The translations under genes were made by a program, and so were the position numbers. The notes under the pieces are model-generated. The model was not told the origin of the DNA and searched no databases. It was given only the letters and a program-made list of their open reading frames with translations. Positions 42,350-54,386 of a stretch of DNA of 64,000 nt are shown one piece after another (position 1 is the first letter of the stretch; every line of letters starts with the position of its first letter). The DNA comes from Plasmopara viticola (taxonomy: Eukaryota; Oomycota; Peronosporomycetes; Peronosporales; Peronosporaceae): NCBI GenBank assembly GCA_001695595.3, contig MBPM02000038.1:496001-560000 (forward strand), written 5' to 3'.

Positions 42350-43370
42350 CCAACATTATCGAAGTTGACGCTCAAGTCGAGTGCTTCACATACAGCACTT
42401 CTATCATAGTATATTCTGCAAAATCTTAAGCCATGCCATTCTGCTAAAATATCAAAACTATGACTTGGTTCTGCGAACTAACGCTTAGGCACGTTCTCTT
42501 CACGATAAAATCTAACTCGGAGCATACTTGCTAATTATCTCGTTTCAGCAGCCGCCACAATCGGGCTGAAAGATAACCCTTTTTGCTCTTTCGCTAAAAA
42601 AGAAGTGGGCTTAAAACAGAAAGCTGTTCTTAAGTTTGCCTTTGGCTTCTCGTTTTTTCCGGCCGTAGCACCTTTTGAAGAATTTGGCATTTTTGGCTTC
42701 TCGTGTTTTAAGGTTTTTTTTCACGTGAAATTAGTAGTAGCCGATATGCTAATTGCGCCTGTTTGAGGTCACGAGTTAACCTGATCTGCGTCACATCTTG
42801 AATACTAATTCGATGGGACTACTGTCAAGTCAGCGATCCTTGCAGCTTTCTGCCACCCCATATTACTGTCTCTTCCGATTTGCATTGGGCGCCAAGGTGT
42901 TGCTACCCATAATTAAGGGCTTCGCATACCGACGTCTTATGGCTTGGTTTTGTAAGAAATACCCCACGACAGTGCCTTTGGCATTGATCGCAAGCTGTCA
43001 ACTTTTCGACTTCCCAATTGTAATCCTCCCAAGTAGCATTACCTGTCAGTTTTCGACCACTGCGGGATTCGATACTGACTTGGCGCAGAGGTAATAAAAC
43101 CACTGCACCGTTAGAAAAAAAAGCTTACTCTGGATGTCCGTATGTGACTTATCATTTGTATGCCTGCGGCGAATGTACGTCCTCGAGTTACAGGTTTAGC
43201 CTTTTTAGTAAAGCTAGGCAACTTAATAGATAAAAGTGCAACAAAATTTATTTATCATATATCGCAAAAATGTGGAACAGGGGTGAGATAGGGGTGGGAC
43301 ACTTGAAACAATTCGATAAAAAAGCGCCCTACATCCATACTTGATGCTCCTAAAAAATGCTAAGCGCTTC
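42350..43370. other. unassigned region
   Basis: Contains a 66-codon minus-strand frame (43,103-42,903; GNATWEDYNWEVEKLTACDQ) that looks coding-like but matches no family I know. Otherwise AT-rich and stop-rich. Confidence 0.3.
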
Positions 43371-43378
43371 CACGAAAA

Positions 43379-43505
43379 ATGGGACTTTTTGGCGATACAA
43401 AAGAAAGATATACGCTCAATCCGCGACAAAGTCGAGAAGATCCTAAGGTGAGTCCATCTCAAGCATTGGCAGATACATATAGAGAGAGACCAGACAGATA
43501 CAAAG
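43379..43505 (+). repeat. left inverted repeat of PLV B
   Basis: About 125 bp matching the reverse complement of 49,430-49,562 (shared: GGCGATACAAAA, GATACACGCTCAATC-GCGAC, AGATCCTAA, AGTCCATCT-AAGCATTG). Both copies read GDTK-x-RYTLN in the inward direction, ending before a GTGAGT/GTAAGT-like donor. It bounds the PLV B genes and so may be part of its terminal inverted repeats. Confidence 0.55.
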
Positions 43506-43598
43506 TGCAAGCTCGCTCCAAAAAAAGATCGATGCGGAAAGCAAGACACGAAAAATTATGGTGATATTGGTATATTAGTAAAAGAAATTGTCGCTGAG

Positions 43599-44712
43599 AT
43601 GGCACCACAACTTACTACTCCAAGTGTCGCTGAAGTCGATATGCCGACGCCATCGGTGATAAAGCCTGTCGAGGCCTCGAATCTTGGAGTGAGTAAAGTT
43701 CCTAATTTGAATGATTCGAATGTCGAATAAGTGATCACGAATGATGTTGTATATGACTAGGATCATAGTTCCAGCTTGCAATCAAATATTATTCTGATGT
43801 CTTCGACGAAAACGACTCTAACAATAACGACTACGATAAAACTGTTTCAATAACTTAGAACCACCTAAAAAAAAATCAATCTAGATGATAAACTCTCAGG
43901 ACTTGAAGACTTTAAGTGCGCAAGACAAGTGGAAACGGAAGTTGATACAGTTGCTGAAGTTGCTAATGTTGCTAATGTTGCTGAGGTTGCTGAGATTGCT
44001 AAAGTTGCTGAGATTGCTAAGTTTGCTGACGCTGCGACATAAAATTAAGTATCCGCCGAGGGAGAAAAGCAACTCTATAGACCTCCGACGACAACGATAT
44101 ACACATTTACGCTTCTTGATGAAACATGCTTGGCAAGCGATTTAAACAATTATCTGCAATATTGGTCCATCCAAAACAATCTCTACTTGACCAACAATAC
44201 GACGGGAAAAACTACTAGTTAATCTGATGTGCTGAGAACCCATCGATCTACGCCTTGCAATTCACAATGCAACCAGATAAGAATATCTCGGCCTACTGGC
44301 TTTCTGACGATGCCAGTCTCCGCTTATACACCTCAGCTCCAGGCAATCGATTCCTCATTTGGTCCAATCATTGAATCCAGCCTAGTTACGCACCCAGCGG
44401 AGCGTTTATGCAGTCAATAGTAACGTGGTCTCTCAAATAGTTCCAACAGCTGCTGTTCTTATTACTTGTTCAAATCTCTATAATCCATTCGCAAACAACT
44501 ATCAAATACTACACACATTTACGTCTGCCGAGGTTGAATATGGCGGTCTAATCACAACGTCTCAAGGAAAAGGATCGGCCTTTTGTCCAATGCAATATAT
44601 TAATTCGGAAAGGACTCTGTCATTTCTCGATCAGAATTTGACCCCGCTCGGTATCATTGAAAATAACGTATGCATTCGTTTGTTGGTCCGACCTAAGAAA
44701 ATGCAACAGTGA
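43599..44712 (+). pseudogene. PLV B minor capsid (penton-like) protein relic
   Basis: ATG 43,599, MAPQLTTPSVAEVD. After breaks come an alanine/valine/glutamate repeat (43,950-44,035), then IYALQFTMQPDKNISAYWLS and VLITCSNLYNPFANNYQILH, EYGGLITTSQGKGSAF and LSFLDQNLTPLGIIENNVCI before TGA at 44,710-44,712. The last segment, with its LxFLDQNxxPL pattern, resembles the C-terminus of single-jelly-roll minor capsid proteins of polintons and PLVs. The identification is by pattern and context (ATPase, MCP and protease follow). At least five breaks. Confidence 0.5.
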
Positions 44713-44734
44713 ACAGTCACGGGCAACTGATTAA

Positions 44735-45180
44735 CTAACTTCTTTTTAACAGATCGCAGACCAGTTCGAAAACGTTCTTGTAGATCTTTCTATCAATGAT
44801 ATCTAATAGCATGGTAGTCATCTCTAAAGATGTGGCTTGTTTGTATAGATCGCTGAATGTGGGGAAGTCGCAGCATATGGTTCTAAGATCTCTCTGTGTC
44901 AGATTTTGACCGATTATCACATATTGAAAGTTAAATTAAATAGTATTTGGGAAATCAAACTAGCTCTTTGAATTGTAATACATACTCCAACTTTGCTTAC
45001 GTCCTCGGATGAAGTACTGGGAAATCTGCGCTAGAGTGCGCTTTGTTTCTATTACCAGGTCATCTAATATGATAAAGTTGCTCGCTTCGCTGTAATGTTC
45101 CCTCATTGCTGAAATTATATCATATAACGACTCGCTTGTTGGCTTTGCATAACAACTGAACAACGGAACGAGAGCCACAT
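44735..45180 (-). pseudogene. PLV B FtsK/HerA-type genome-packaging ATPase, C-terminal part
   Basis: The minus strand reads ASNFIILDDLVIET, a Walker B strand with two acidic residues, then QISQYFIRGRKQSWSMYYNS, which is the arginine/sensor region of PLV and virophage packaging ATPases. After a break comes VIIGQNLTQRDLRTICCDFP and a helical tail ending IDRKIYKNVFE. The order and spacing fit the family, whose members drive DNA into the capsid. The N-terminal half with Walker A is not readable upstream (45,180-45,400). Dead copy. Confidence 0.7.
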
Positions 45181-45825
45181 CTGCTTATAACGCATATTTT
45201 GGAACTACAACTATCAACAATTTGGTTTTGATGACTACAAATACACGAAGGGTCACAACAACATCGACTGGCAGAGTTGGATTCGGAGCCGGATCACCAA
45301 ATGCGCCTTTGCAAGTAGCTGTATCCAATATGTAATCACAATTATCACAATTATCACAATTTTGTATAGTTATCATGTAGTGCCGAACGCGTGGGCAAAT
45401 TGTGATGGCGACCTTTTACTCTAACAAACATCTCAGCTTCTTTTAATGGTAATATATACACTTAAGCTGGTATATGGGCTACATCTGATCGTCTACTGAA
45501 AGAAAATATTAAAGAAATCGATTTACCATTTGATCGTGTTAAGGATATTAAACCGGTAAGTTGTAGCTATAAAATAAAGCTAAGAAAAGAGTTGGTTAAA
45601 TAGCTCACGATGTTGTTCGTGTTTATTTAGAAGCAATTACGATGATCGAAATCATAATTTATGTACACGTGGGTAAAAACTCACCGGAAGGAGTTTGACT
45701 GTGCTTAAATTACGATGCTATAACGATATTGCATGTTAATATAATTAAGTAGCTAATTGATCGTATTTAATAGAACTGAAATTGACATTAAAAAAAAGGT
45801 AGCATTCACTTAAATAGGGATTTTA
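45181..45825. other. decayed sequence between ATPase and gene Y
   Basis: Expected place of the ATPase N-terminus. A minus-strand frame at 45,376-45,185 is open but shows no P-loop. It has a short ATCACAATT triplication at about 45,334-45,360. Confidence 0.3.
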
Positions 45826-45829
45826 TCGA

Positions 45830-46300
45830 GCCAGCCTTATAAGTCAGCTTTGTACTGATTCATTATATCTCGTTTCATTTTATTATTTCTTGGCGGGTTT
45901 GAAGCATTGTCTTCAAAATACTCTTAGACTTTGCGCTGCTCAACAGCTTCGCCAAATCTATTTCGAAAACTTTCTTACAAATTATTTGCAAACCAGCTTT
46001 TATAGCTGGTGATATCGTCAGCGTATATATTTTTTTATCCCAGCATTCAATTTGTGTAATCTTTTCTTTCCTTTATTTCTTCGTCATCACTGCTCTCATC
46101 AGCATCCGAGTCTTGAAAATGCTGTCGAATAATAAAGGGATCCTCCTCAGCATGTTGAGCAGTCTTTTTTGTTGCCCGTTTGTCATCGGGAGATTTTATG
46201 AAGAAGTTACTCTTCGTTTTCGTTTCAAAAGCTTCGTCGATTCTTTCAAGACTTGACCAGCAAACTTTGCGGCCATTTCTTTACGTGTTAGATATGAATT
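45830..46300 (-). pseudogene. gene Y of PLV B
   Basis: The minus strand holds a stop-free acidic piece (DPFIIRQHFQDSDADESSDD, about 46,065-46,290) and, in another frame, EYFEDNASNPPRNNKMKRDI, MNQYKADL and GWLDK (45,830-45,930). This parallels gene Y of PLV A (about 12.4-12.84 kb) in order and charge pattern. It lies behind gene X as in PLV A. Unknown function. Confidence 0.45.
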
Positions 46301-46389
46301 CCCTCTTCAGAACTCCATTTGTTTGCTTAGATATTTTTGCACGTGTTTATTTACCACCTCTTTCGAAGTCTTTTTTCCTTTAATGTGTG

Positions 46390-46800
46390 GTCGAGTATTG
46401 ACGGCTTTGTGGGCCACGGCATTAGCTCCACTATAGAAAGCCTCGGATGAATCTTCAGGTGCAGCAAATCGTTCCATATTTACGTATGTGTCGGTTAATT
46501 TAGGGACGCATGGATGCTTTGTCTTAGTGGATCTTAAATTACATTATTTTTTTTGATAATTTCAGGGGGACCTTTAGAGCCTTGCAAAACCTTTTTTTGT
46601 GGTCTGACCCTAGTCATACTTACTATTTTTCCCCTACAGTTGCGAAACAAATTCGCAAGGGAATCAGCACTTGCATCATCCAACGACTCATTCTATATTA
46701 GAGTCTCCAGCTTTTTGCCTTGAGCAACATCGCTTTCTGCAATCGTCTTGTAATAGCGATCATATGTATTGTGCTTGGTCTGATTATCAGAGTAAAACAT
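46390..46800 (-). pseudogene. gene X of PLV B
   Basis: The minus strand reads QTKHNTYDRYYKTIAESD and SLDDASADSLANLFRN at 46,650-46,800, the same words as in PLV A gene X. It continues to SGANAVAHKAVNTRPHIKG near 46,400-46,430. Frameshifted and interrupted. It directly follows the MCP C-terminus. Confidence 0.5.
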
Positions 46801-46919
46801 TTATGATTGATATCGATTAGATCACGTAGATTGGAGATGATAGAATATATCGGAAAGAATTACAATGAATATTTGCCTTGAACTGGTCTCTGCAAAATCG
46901 TGCCCATAGCCATATCAAC

Positions 46920-48516
46920 GCTTGCTATAACTTCGCATAATACGTGGTAATAGTGAGAGCGTAATTATACTCGTACTGGCACCATCTTCAGTCGAAAGAC
47001 GACGACCAACATCAGCAGCTTTAAATCGTTACAAGGACTCCCATTAGTGCTGAAATAGCGTACCAGCCGAGGTAACATCATCAAGATCACCAACGACGCC
47101 CGACTTTGACATCTTTTGTATTGAACGGGATTGTTCCAAATTAAACGTTTCCTATCGTAATATGTATTTTTTTCAGTGCAGCAAATGGACTGGTCGTTGT
47201 AGATACCGTCGAGAATGGGCTACAGAATGGATTGATTGTGTCCTATAAAGTCGCTCCTGCCGTTGGGTAGGTAATACCTTGTTGCATGATCAAACGCTTT
47301 GGGTTTGCAATGTCATTTCTGACTCTCCAATTGAAATAGCACCCAGAGAAAGAGTGAAATTACTCGTTTTTCGCTCGAAGTGTCGGGATGGTTTCTTCTG
47401 AGCGAACGCGTAGTCGGCGCTTGAGTTAGGCGAGCATGTTGGAACAAGAAGACATTAAATGATTGATCTGGAGTAGAAACAGCTCCAGCAGTTGAAGTAC
47501 CATTCACATCGGCTGTAACCGTAAAAGTTACAGCGGATGCAGGGCGCGCAAGGCCACCCTCAATAGCAGTAGTTGTTGCACCACTGCTCAAATTCCGAAG
47601 CACTGGGCAGGTGTTGCCAAAATTCATATTGCTACTTAAAGTTGCAATGGTAGCAGGCGCAACCACACCAGAAGTACCAGTTGTAACCAAAGTAGTAGGT
47701 GAAGTGTTGTGAACAAGGTAAATCAAACCGCGCGTATTCTTCTGCATTGGGCATTTCTTAAAATAGTCAGAAAAATCACGCAACTTAATGATAGCCAAGT
47801 AATGCACTACGTAAAACGGCGAACTTGCTGCAATGGTATCAGTAGGAGCCATAAAGACTTGAGATTGAAATAAGGCTTGGAAATTTGCGCTAATCACCAA
47901 AACGTCGAATGCATGCTTCGAGATTTGTTGATCCAGAGGGGTAAATAGCGATCATTCAGCAGCTTCTCGGTACAAGTAGGTGTTAGCTAAACCAAATTTA
48001 ATATTATTATATGTTGCTGTCATAAACGACGAAGTAGCCAAATTGTCGAGCGCTTGTGCCTCTCCGCTGGATCCTTGGATCGTTGGAGTGGAATATCCAT
48101 CCAAGACAAAGATGCTGGCTGAATCATGTTTGACATACGAATTACTATTCGTTTTAGTCATTTACATTCTCATGAACTTGATTCGTTTGATCAGTGGTTT
48201 CATCGATAACTACTTAAACACCATCAATGAACTGCCACGCGCCGGCCTTAGGAACCAATTGATCCATACTACAGGCAGCAGTCGAAGTGACCGAACCAGC
48301 ACCACCATTAAGAATTTGAAGCTTTACTGGAAGCTCAATGATGGCTTCTTTATAGATGACACATGCTGCTTGTGAAGAGATCGATGGGAGATTGAAATGG
48401 ATTTGTCCGACAAAATGGCTGGTGTTAGACTTTAATACCTTCATGTAAATCCATTTCTTATCCCGGAACAGCGCAACAGCTGGAGCTGGCTCAACAAAAT
48501 GTTCGAATGCTATCAT
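46920..48516 (-). pseudogene. PLV B major capsid protein
   Basis: ATG 48,516: MIAFEHFVEPAPAVALFRDK, FNLPSISSQAACVIYKEAII and IDQL-like SMDQLVPKAGAWQF, all alignable with PLV A. A longer open piece at 47,900-47,313 has PTDTIAASSPFYVVHYLAII and QKNTRGLIYLVHNTS. The C-terminal words (VGRRLSTEDGASTS, near 47,000) match GRRLPSEDGASKS of PLV A. About 1.6 kb, the same length as PLV A. Multiple frameshifts. Forms the virion shell in active relatives. Confidence 0.75.
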
Positions 48517-48584
48517 TCAAAGCGGAAGGCATACTTTATGCGATTATCTTGATGATTATTATATTTAAGTGATAAAAAAGCACC

Positions 48585-49033
48585 ATGAGCGAACTTTTTG
48601 GTATTAAATTGTGGAGAACGATTGATTATCAACTCATAGAACTTGCCGACTCACTCGAAGTCAAAGTAGATCGAATTGACTTCAAGCAAAATATTGATTG
48701 AAGTAAAGACTGACAATGGGCAAATCGATGATCGGTGGCCAACACTGTATGCTAGTTTTTAACAAAAATAAGATGTGTTTTGATATTTTAGTTTTCCCGA
48801 CCGCGCGTGATTCTACCCAATTACAGATCATACGACGAAACAGTTCGAATCCTCGATTTAGGCATTGCGGACAGTATAGCTGTTTGTGGCTCTACTACGT
48901 GCAACGTGGAAAAGTGGATGACTTCTCTAAAGTATTCGGAAATCGTTTCGATAGATTTCGATCGATTTATGTAGACATGAATCTCACAAATTTTGACATT
49001 AATGACGGGTTTTTTGTAAAAGTATCTGGTTAG
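48585..49033 (+). pseudogene. PLV B adenain-type cysteine protease
   Basis: ATG 48,585: MSELFGIKLWRTIDYQLIEL, ADSLEVKVDRIDF, then a stop. After a frameshift come GGQHCMLVFNKNKMCFDILV and FRHCGQYSCLWLYYVQRGKV. His (GGQH), Asp (FD) and Cys (CGQY) of the triad can be seen, although the Trp after His is Cys here. This copy shows the C-terminus that PLV A lacks, and together they identify the family. Divergent from the MCP, as in PLV A. The reading frame is broken, so it is inactive. Confidence 0.75.
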
Positions 49034-49425
49034 GCAGAAGCCTTCTGGTGTCGTTTTATATTGTATGATCCATACCGAAATGCATCTTTTTTAAGGGCCG
49101 ATCGGTTGCTTTGCCAAGAGCATCCATTCAAATAGGGACAACTCATTGTGGTTGATGTCGGTTTCGAGATTGAGTTGTAATCAAACAATATTTTATTAAA
49201 TATACGCAGAGATCATACAATGGATGATGAGTATATTGACGAACAGAGGTCAGATATTTAAATCGATGGTAACTATCATACGCTGCCAGTTCAATGAACC
49301 AAAGTGATAGTTGTTGAGCTCAGAATCATCTCAAAATACACCACCAGCATTAAAAAGATCTCCAATCAAGCAACACTCGTTTAGTTCTTTGAACGGGTAT
49401 CACGAAATAGACGAACGCACAATGT
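49034..49425. other. no gene seen
   Basis: AT-rich sequence between the PLV B protease and its right inverted repeat; stops in all frames. Confidence 0.35.
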
Positions 49426-49429
49426 GTAT

Positions 49430-49562
49430 GTCTGGTTTCTGTATATATGTATCTGTCAATGCTTAAGATGGACTTACTTTTAGGATCTACTCGAATCAGT
49501 CGCAGATTGAGCGTGTATCTCATTTTTGTATCGCCTGGAAGTTTCGTTCGCTTGGCATTCAT
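49430..49562 (-). repeat. right inverted repeat of PLV B
   Basis: Partner of 43,379-43,505 (see there). The minus-strand frame from ATG 49,562 reads MNAKRTKLPGDTKMRYTLNL. Confidence 0.55.
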
Positions 49563-49569
49563 CTGATTA

Positions 49570-50675
49570 TTGTTTTTGATTGTGAATCAAAGTATGACGA
49601 ATCTCTGGTTTACTTAAGTCAAGTAATTTTTGGTAACAACCGAATAGAAGCCTCAAATGATATAATAAGCGGTATATCACTCGCGGGGGGGCTCTAATTC
49701 AATAACCGCTAGTGAATAGAAACAGTGACGTAGGTCGTTGCGCCAGTATCGAAATTATTTGTTCGACTTGCCCCACCGTGTAAGTTAGGATGAGAAAGTA
49801 TAGTAACACTAGTCATGATTGATAAATTGATTGATCGATTGATAAAAAAAATAAACTGTGTTTAGAAGTTGAAAAGGGGTGACCATTTGGGACACGAGAT
49901 TTGTTGATCAAGAATTACTGCGGTTGAAGTGGGGTGGGACACATGTAGGACAGGTTATTTTTTAGTAGCTCAGAGTATATCCTCTCTTCGCTGAACGGTG
50001 CTGAGGAACATTGACTTTGAAGCGGAATTGAAAAGGCCAAAGCATAGATCTTACGAAGCAAGAGCGTTGACTGAGAAAGACGTAGCCGCAGGTCTAGGCT
50101 GTGTCTTGCAATGGCATTCAAGCATTTCGATGTGGCGATGGAGGGTGAATAGCAATTATGGTGGCTTTATGACAATTGCTAAGTAGGGTCTTTGAATTGA
50201 CCTTGGCTGCGGTAAATTTGACGTCCAGAGCACAAATCGCGTACGTAGCAAAAATTTCATTGCTGATCAAACATGCTTCAGGGAAACCCTCACAGCCAAT
50301 CCAGCCAAGCCATGCCCGTCTTTTCTTCCTCTTTTCAACTCAATTACACTTACCTTCTTAATAATTTTAAAGTCTGTTAGTATTAACCGTAATACATGTG
50401 AATGATCATTTTCTCTTGTTCTTCATTCCGTCACTACCATCCCATATCAGTCGGCACATCTCCATATCACGTAGGCAGCAGTTCCAGCAGCTGTGACGAA
50501 AGCGACTATCCGTCCATTGTGCTTGGCTACTATCTTCAATTTATTTTCCATTCAACTCGGTCTCGGCATTATTCGCATGGTAAGACACGAATCGTCTCTC
50601 TAATTACACACAATCCACACAACGTCAACAAATGCATTGCACCAATCCGATTACGATTACTTGTTCTCACCTTGT
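49570..50675. other. no assignable gene
   Basis: Short frames only. GGGGTGGGACAC at about 49,930 recurs at about 43,293 in the same orientation. Nothing else stands out. Confidence 0.3.
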
Positions 50676-50679
50676 ACTT

Positions 50680-50886
50680 CTATCTAAGTGGTTCCTCGGC
50701 CGTCCATCTATTCGCGTCAGCTGCCGCCACTAGCTGATGCTGCAACAACTTGTCATCTTCAAAGCCGCAAATCTCACCTTTCTTAAACTTTGATTCGTCA
50801 AATGCTGCAGTCACCAATTTTCCCAAAGTTGTACCGGCTGGAACTTCTACTAGCTGGGCGATGCCATTATAGTCGCACACATACAC
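50680..50886 (-). CDS. 68-residue ORF of unknown function
   Basis: Opens at 50,886 and reads VCDYNGIAQLVEVPAGTTLG, then FDESKFKKGEICGFEDDKLL and an alanine-rich end. The VEVPAGTTLGKLV rhythm recalls a beta-grasp (ubiquitin-like) start such as those at the N-termini of some oomycete effectors, but this is only an impression. No clear promoter or partner gene. Confidence 0.25.
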   Translation of the reverse strand: MYVCDYNGIAQLVEVPAGTTLGKLVTAAFDESKFKKGEICGFEDDKLLQHQLVAAADANRWTAEEPLR

Positions 50887-50889
50887 TCA

Positions 50890-51990
50890 GACCATTCTCG
50901 CTGAGTCGATCGAATTCTCTGCTACTTGTATTCGCACGCTAACCAATGGAACATCCTCTTGAGATGCATGTGGTGTTGCATCAAGAGCGCCAATTGTCTG
51001 CAAGATTCATTGTCACTTTGGAAGCAACTGAAAAGTTTAACAATGAATTCATCATTTGAAGACGCACCCCAAAATTGGTATTCCTCCCTTACAACGATTT
51101 TGACATTGCCTCTTTCGCCAACCTCTTATTTCTCGCCACTTCGATTTGTGTATGCCTATTATCAACAACGAGAGGACACACTTCGATCGAACAAACAATA
51201 CTGGAGGCAAAGTTACACGAACATTTGGAAACCTTAGTCATGGTTTCTTTGCAATGTACGCACTTTGTGCACATAAAGGCACGACAAGCGTTATCCACAC
51301 CACTGCGATACCAAAAGTTTGTTGTTTGGTGTATAAGAATTTGCTACGAACTAATTCCAATAGTACGATTTTTTCATAAGCCTTGTTGCTATCGGGCTTA
51401 CGGATACGTAACTCTTCACCCTATACTCACGGGGCTCATTGCTACAGTCGGACAATCCAGCTTTCGAGAAAGCAAGTTTTCGTGGCTTTGAAGATCGCAA
51501 CGTGTTGCAGCATTAAAAAGAGACGGCAGTCGATGGACGACTGACAAAGCGCGTCGATTAAGAGTGAGGTGAAAACGTAATACCTAAATGGGTTGGTGCA
51601 ACGTATACACTAACGTTGTTTGTATCGTGGCTAGAGAGACGATTCATCTCTATTCTTGTGAATATTGCAGAGACCAAGTTGGATGAAAAATGGATCAAAG
51701 TTTGTAGCCAGGCACAATGGATGCGTAGTCGCTCTCGACACACTTGCCACTGCTGCTGGGAATGCTGCTACGCAACTTGGAGGACAAATGGTCGGGTCAA
51801 TTGAGGTGGGAAGGTAGAGCCGTGGTGATTGACAAAGAAGAGTTGACAATTTGGCTTTTCAGCTTGATTAATTGGAGATTAGATGTGCTTTAAATGCCGA
51901 AAAAGAAAGAAGAACAGACAAAATTACAGTTTGACCGTGCGATTTTCCTTAAAAAAGGATAAAGATAAATGATTTGTGCGTGAGGTTTGT
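50890..51990. other. unassigned region
   Basis: Several overlapping frames of 60-140 codons on both strands, none with a motif. A real but decayed gene may lie here, since the plus-strand frame at 51,075-51,491 is long for this base composition; it is not recognised. Confidence 0.25.
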
Positions 51991-52084
51991 CCTAAGTGAC
52001 GTTTCCAAAGCAAGGTGGGACTAAAGTTGCCTTGCGTGCCAATATCCGATCTGCAATATACACAAAGTTGGTTTTCGTGCGAGT

Positions 52085-52408
52085 TTGCCAATATTTCACC
52101 TCTCCACCTCTTCGAACAGTTATACTATTTTGGTCAGTCCGGTGAAATGGGAGGAGCTCACACTTAAACATGTCGTTATATGTAGATATACTACAGCTGA
52201 GCTCATTCGTGAGCCAAAGAAGTGGAGCCTATTTAGATCATCATACGATCGTGCTCGCGTGGTGGAGACAAGATTCAAATTCGATTTGCTGGGCCATTTG
52301 ATTGATTTTTCGTCGTTACCGGTCGCGCATAGACAAATTTGCAACTGTTTACATATGTTCGGTCCGCATTCATCCTATTTCATAACATTCGAAGTGTTCC
52401 ATACCTGA
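52085..52408 (+). other. reading frame conserved at the inner ends of both arms (right copy)
   Basis: 107 open codons, KWEELTLKHVVICRY to HMFGPHSSYFITFEVFHT. Counterpart of 38,517-38,245. The other strand also reads open for 74 codons and could belong to the CRN gene; coding strand undecided. Confidence 0.3.
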
Positions 52409-52498
52409 TATGGTTGCTTCTGACAACGAGAATCGGGATGGTCACGTTTTGAAACTCGACGATGTGTATAATTCTTGAAAAAAACGTGGTGAGCATAA

Positions 52499-53505
52499 TC
52501 AGAACATTGTTGGATCAGCGGTCACGAAGCTTCGGTGAAACCTTTCCATCTTGTCACTCAACGACACTTCCGTCCAGAAATCTCCAAAGTCATCCGATGC
52601 GTCAATCCTATTCTTCTTCAAGGCAATCATGCGAGCGACTTTTGCTTGCAGATTCAAACAGCGATAGAATGGCCGCTCTAACCCAGTGAAGACCAAAGGC
52701 TTGTCCACCATGTCACCAAAAGTCGTCGCCATGTCAAACGTGCATGCTTGTTTCGCCCGAGATGCGCTGTTAAAAGCAGTCTTCTTTGTTCCATAGTGAG
52801 CACGTCATGCCCTTTGCAGTCTTTGAGATCGATGAGACGTGTGTCGTTGATGGAAGGATCGAATAGCTTGAGACCAAAAGGTCTGATTCATCTCGAATAA
52901 AGCTGATTTGCAAATGGTCGAGCGCGTATTTCAGTGGCTTGAACAGCAACAGACCATTCTTCTCGTCGTCGATATTCGATATTTGCATCATCACAAGCGA
53001 TGAATACGCGTGGCTTCGACGAAACAGATGCGACGCTGTCACGAGCGACCTTGGAAAAGCCACATCGAGCAATGTTCCGTAACAGTTGTTGGTGCATTTG
53101 CGAGAATGTGCGGCAGAATCACTTGGAGAAGGGCAGTTTCGGGTGCTCTTGCGCGCTGGGGTACTTGCACGATGAGCGCATTCTCCCCATCATTCCCATA
53201 CTCCTTCACTGACGACGAAGAGTTGGGCAACGCCACACCGTTCGCGTCGAAGACTAGTAGGTCGCAGCAATCCCTGCAAGGTGACTACCCTTGTACTTGT
53301 CCTTCACTGCATCTCGGAACGAATCCACATCTTCAATATCCACGACAACAGAAGTCTCCGACGTCAGAGCGTTCCCATCTGTGTCCACGAGCTGGAACCA
53401 TTTCCACGCCATCGCTTTTCTGCCGCAGCTTCGAGAATGACGATCAAGAACAACCTCAAAGGAGGTTGGAGGGCTAGCGGACGAAGCGGATCGTTTGTGT
53501 CCCAT
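52499..53505 (-). pseudogene. Crinkler with HNH-like C-terminal domain (right copy)
   Basis: Same gene as at 37,076. ATG 53,505, or more likely 53,412 (MAWKWFQLVDTDGNAL). A 4-bp deletion at about 53,255 breaks the header after SHLAGIAA. The following piece (NSSSSVKEYGNDGENALIVQ) is in another frame. The C-domain is better kept than in the left copy: SNIDDEKNGLLLFKPLKYAL has no stop, and KRPFYRCLNLQAKVARMIAL follows at 52,600-52,690 in a third frame. The arms thus carry different inactivating changes in the same gene. Confidence 0.7.
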
Positions 53506-54386
53506 CGTCCGCCCCTCCTACTTCTAAATAGGGCCCGCGCGTTCCCCTAGCCCTTCTTAAAGATCTGTATGACAGGTGCAGCCTCAAGCGCACAGCCCAG
53601 TTTAATGGCCGATTCGGTGCAGCGGTTCATCAAGCGATCCTTTTAGGAATTGGCTGGGTAACCGTTGAGAGACCTGATCGACCGGCAGCCTTCGTTCCGT
53701 TTTGTTTGGTCATTCTTATGACTAAACAGACTTTTCGAACATAAGGCAAAGAGGAGTGGGTACCATTCATCTCTAAATGATTCCTTTGAGGGGATTTATC
53801 CGACTGCCATGATCTAAATTAATTGGCATGCTTAGTAAGGTATCAAAAAAAAGGCTCTGCCTTATATCGCGGTAGTGAAAATAGTCGCTTGTCTGGCTTC
53901 GAATTATACAATTCACGCCTTTTCTGGTAGTAAATGCTTCCTTCAATTGCTGGGATAAGGAGTTCAGTGCCTTGGTCAAAGCCCGCCTTGTCTTTGTATC
54001 AATAATCAAAGGTAATCTTTTCGTTCTTTTGTGTGTTTTTTCGCGCTTGACAAAGCAATGCGACCATCGCGAATAAAATCCCATCGTCTGCAATATCGGG
54101 AATGACGAGCACGATAAGGATTTGCTGGGAATGGTGATTGCTGCGTGACAGGCCACTGGACAGGCTTGAGAAGAAAAATTGCGGTGCGTGAGTTATGTTG
54201 CCCCACATGCCCCTTCTCAATTCTTCGAGTTTGATTGAAAGTACTTCTATTAAATGAGAAAGGACCTGGAAGTGCTGAGTGGGTCTTGTCCTTTTAACTA
54301 TGATAATTGCATGTCATGCGCACGCTAGTTTCCAATTCATAGAGTTGGATTCCCTATACTTGTCAGCAGGGATCTGTCGAGAGATC

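Noticed and set aside
43885..44145. Leucine-rich frame (LLKLLMLLMLL) that could look like a membrane protein
   Set aside because: It is another frame of the GTTGCTGAG-type repeat. The frame giving AEVANVAEVAEIAK fits the neighbouring capsid-like pieces better.
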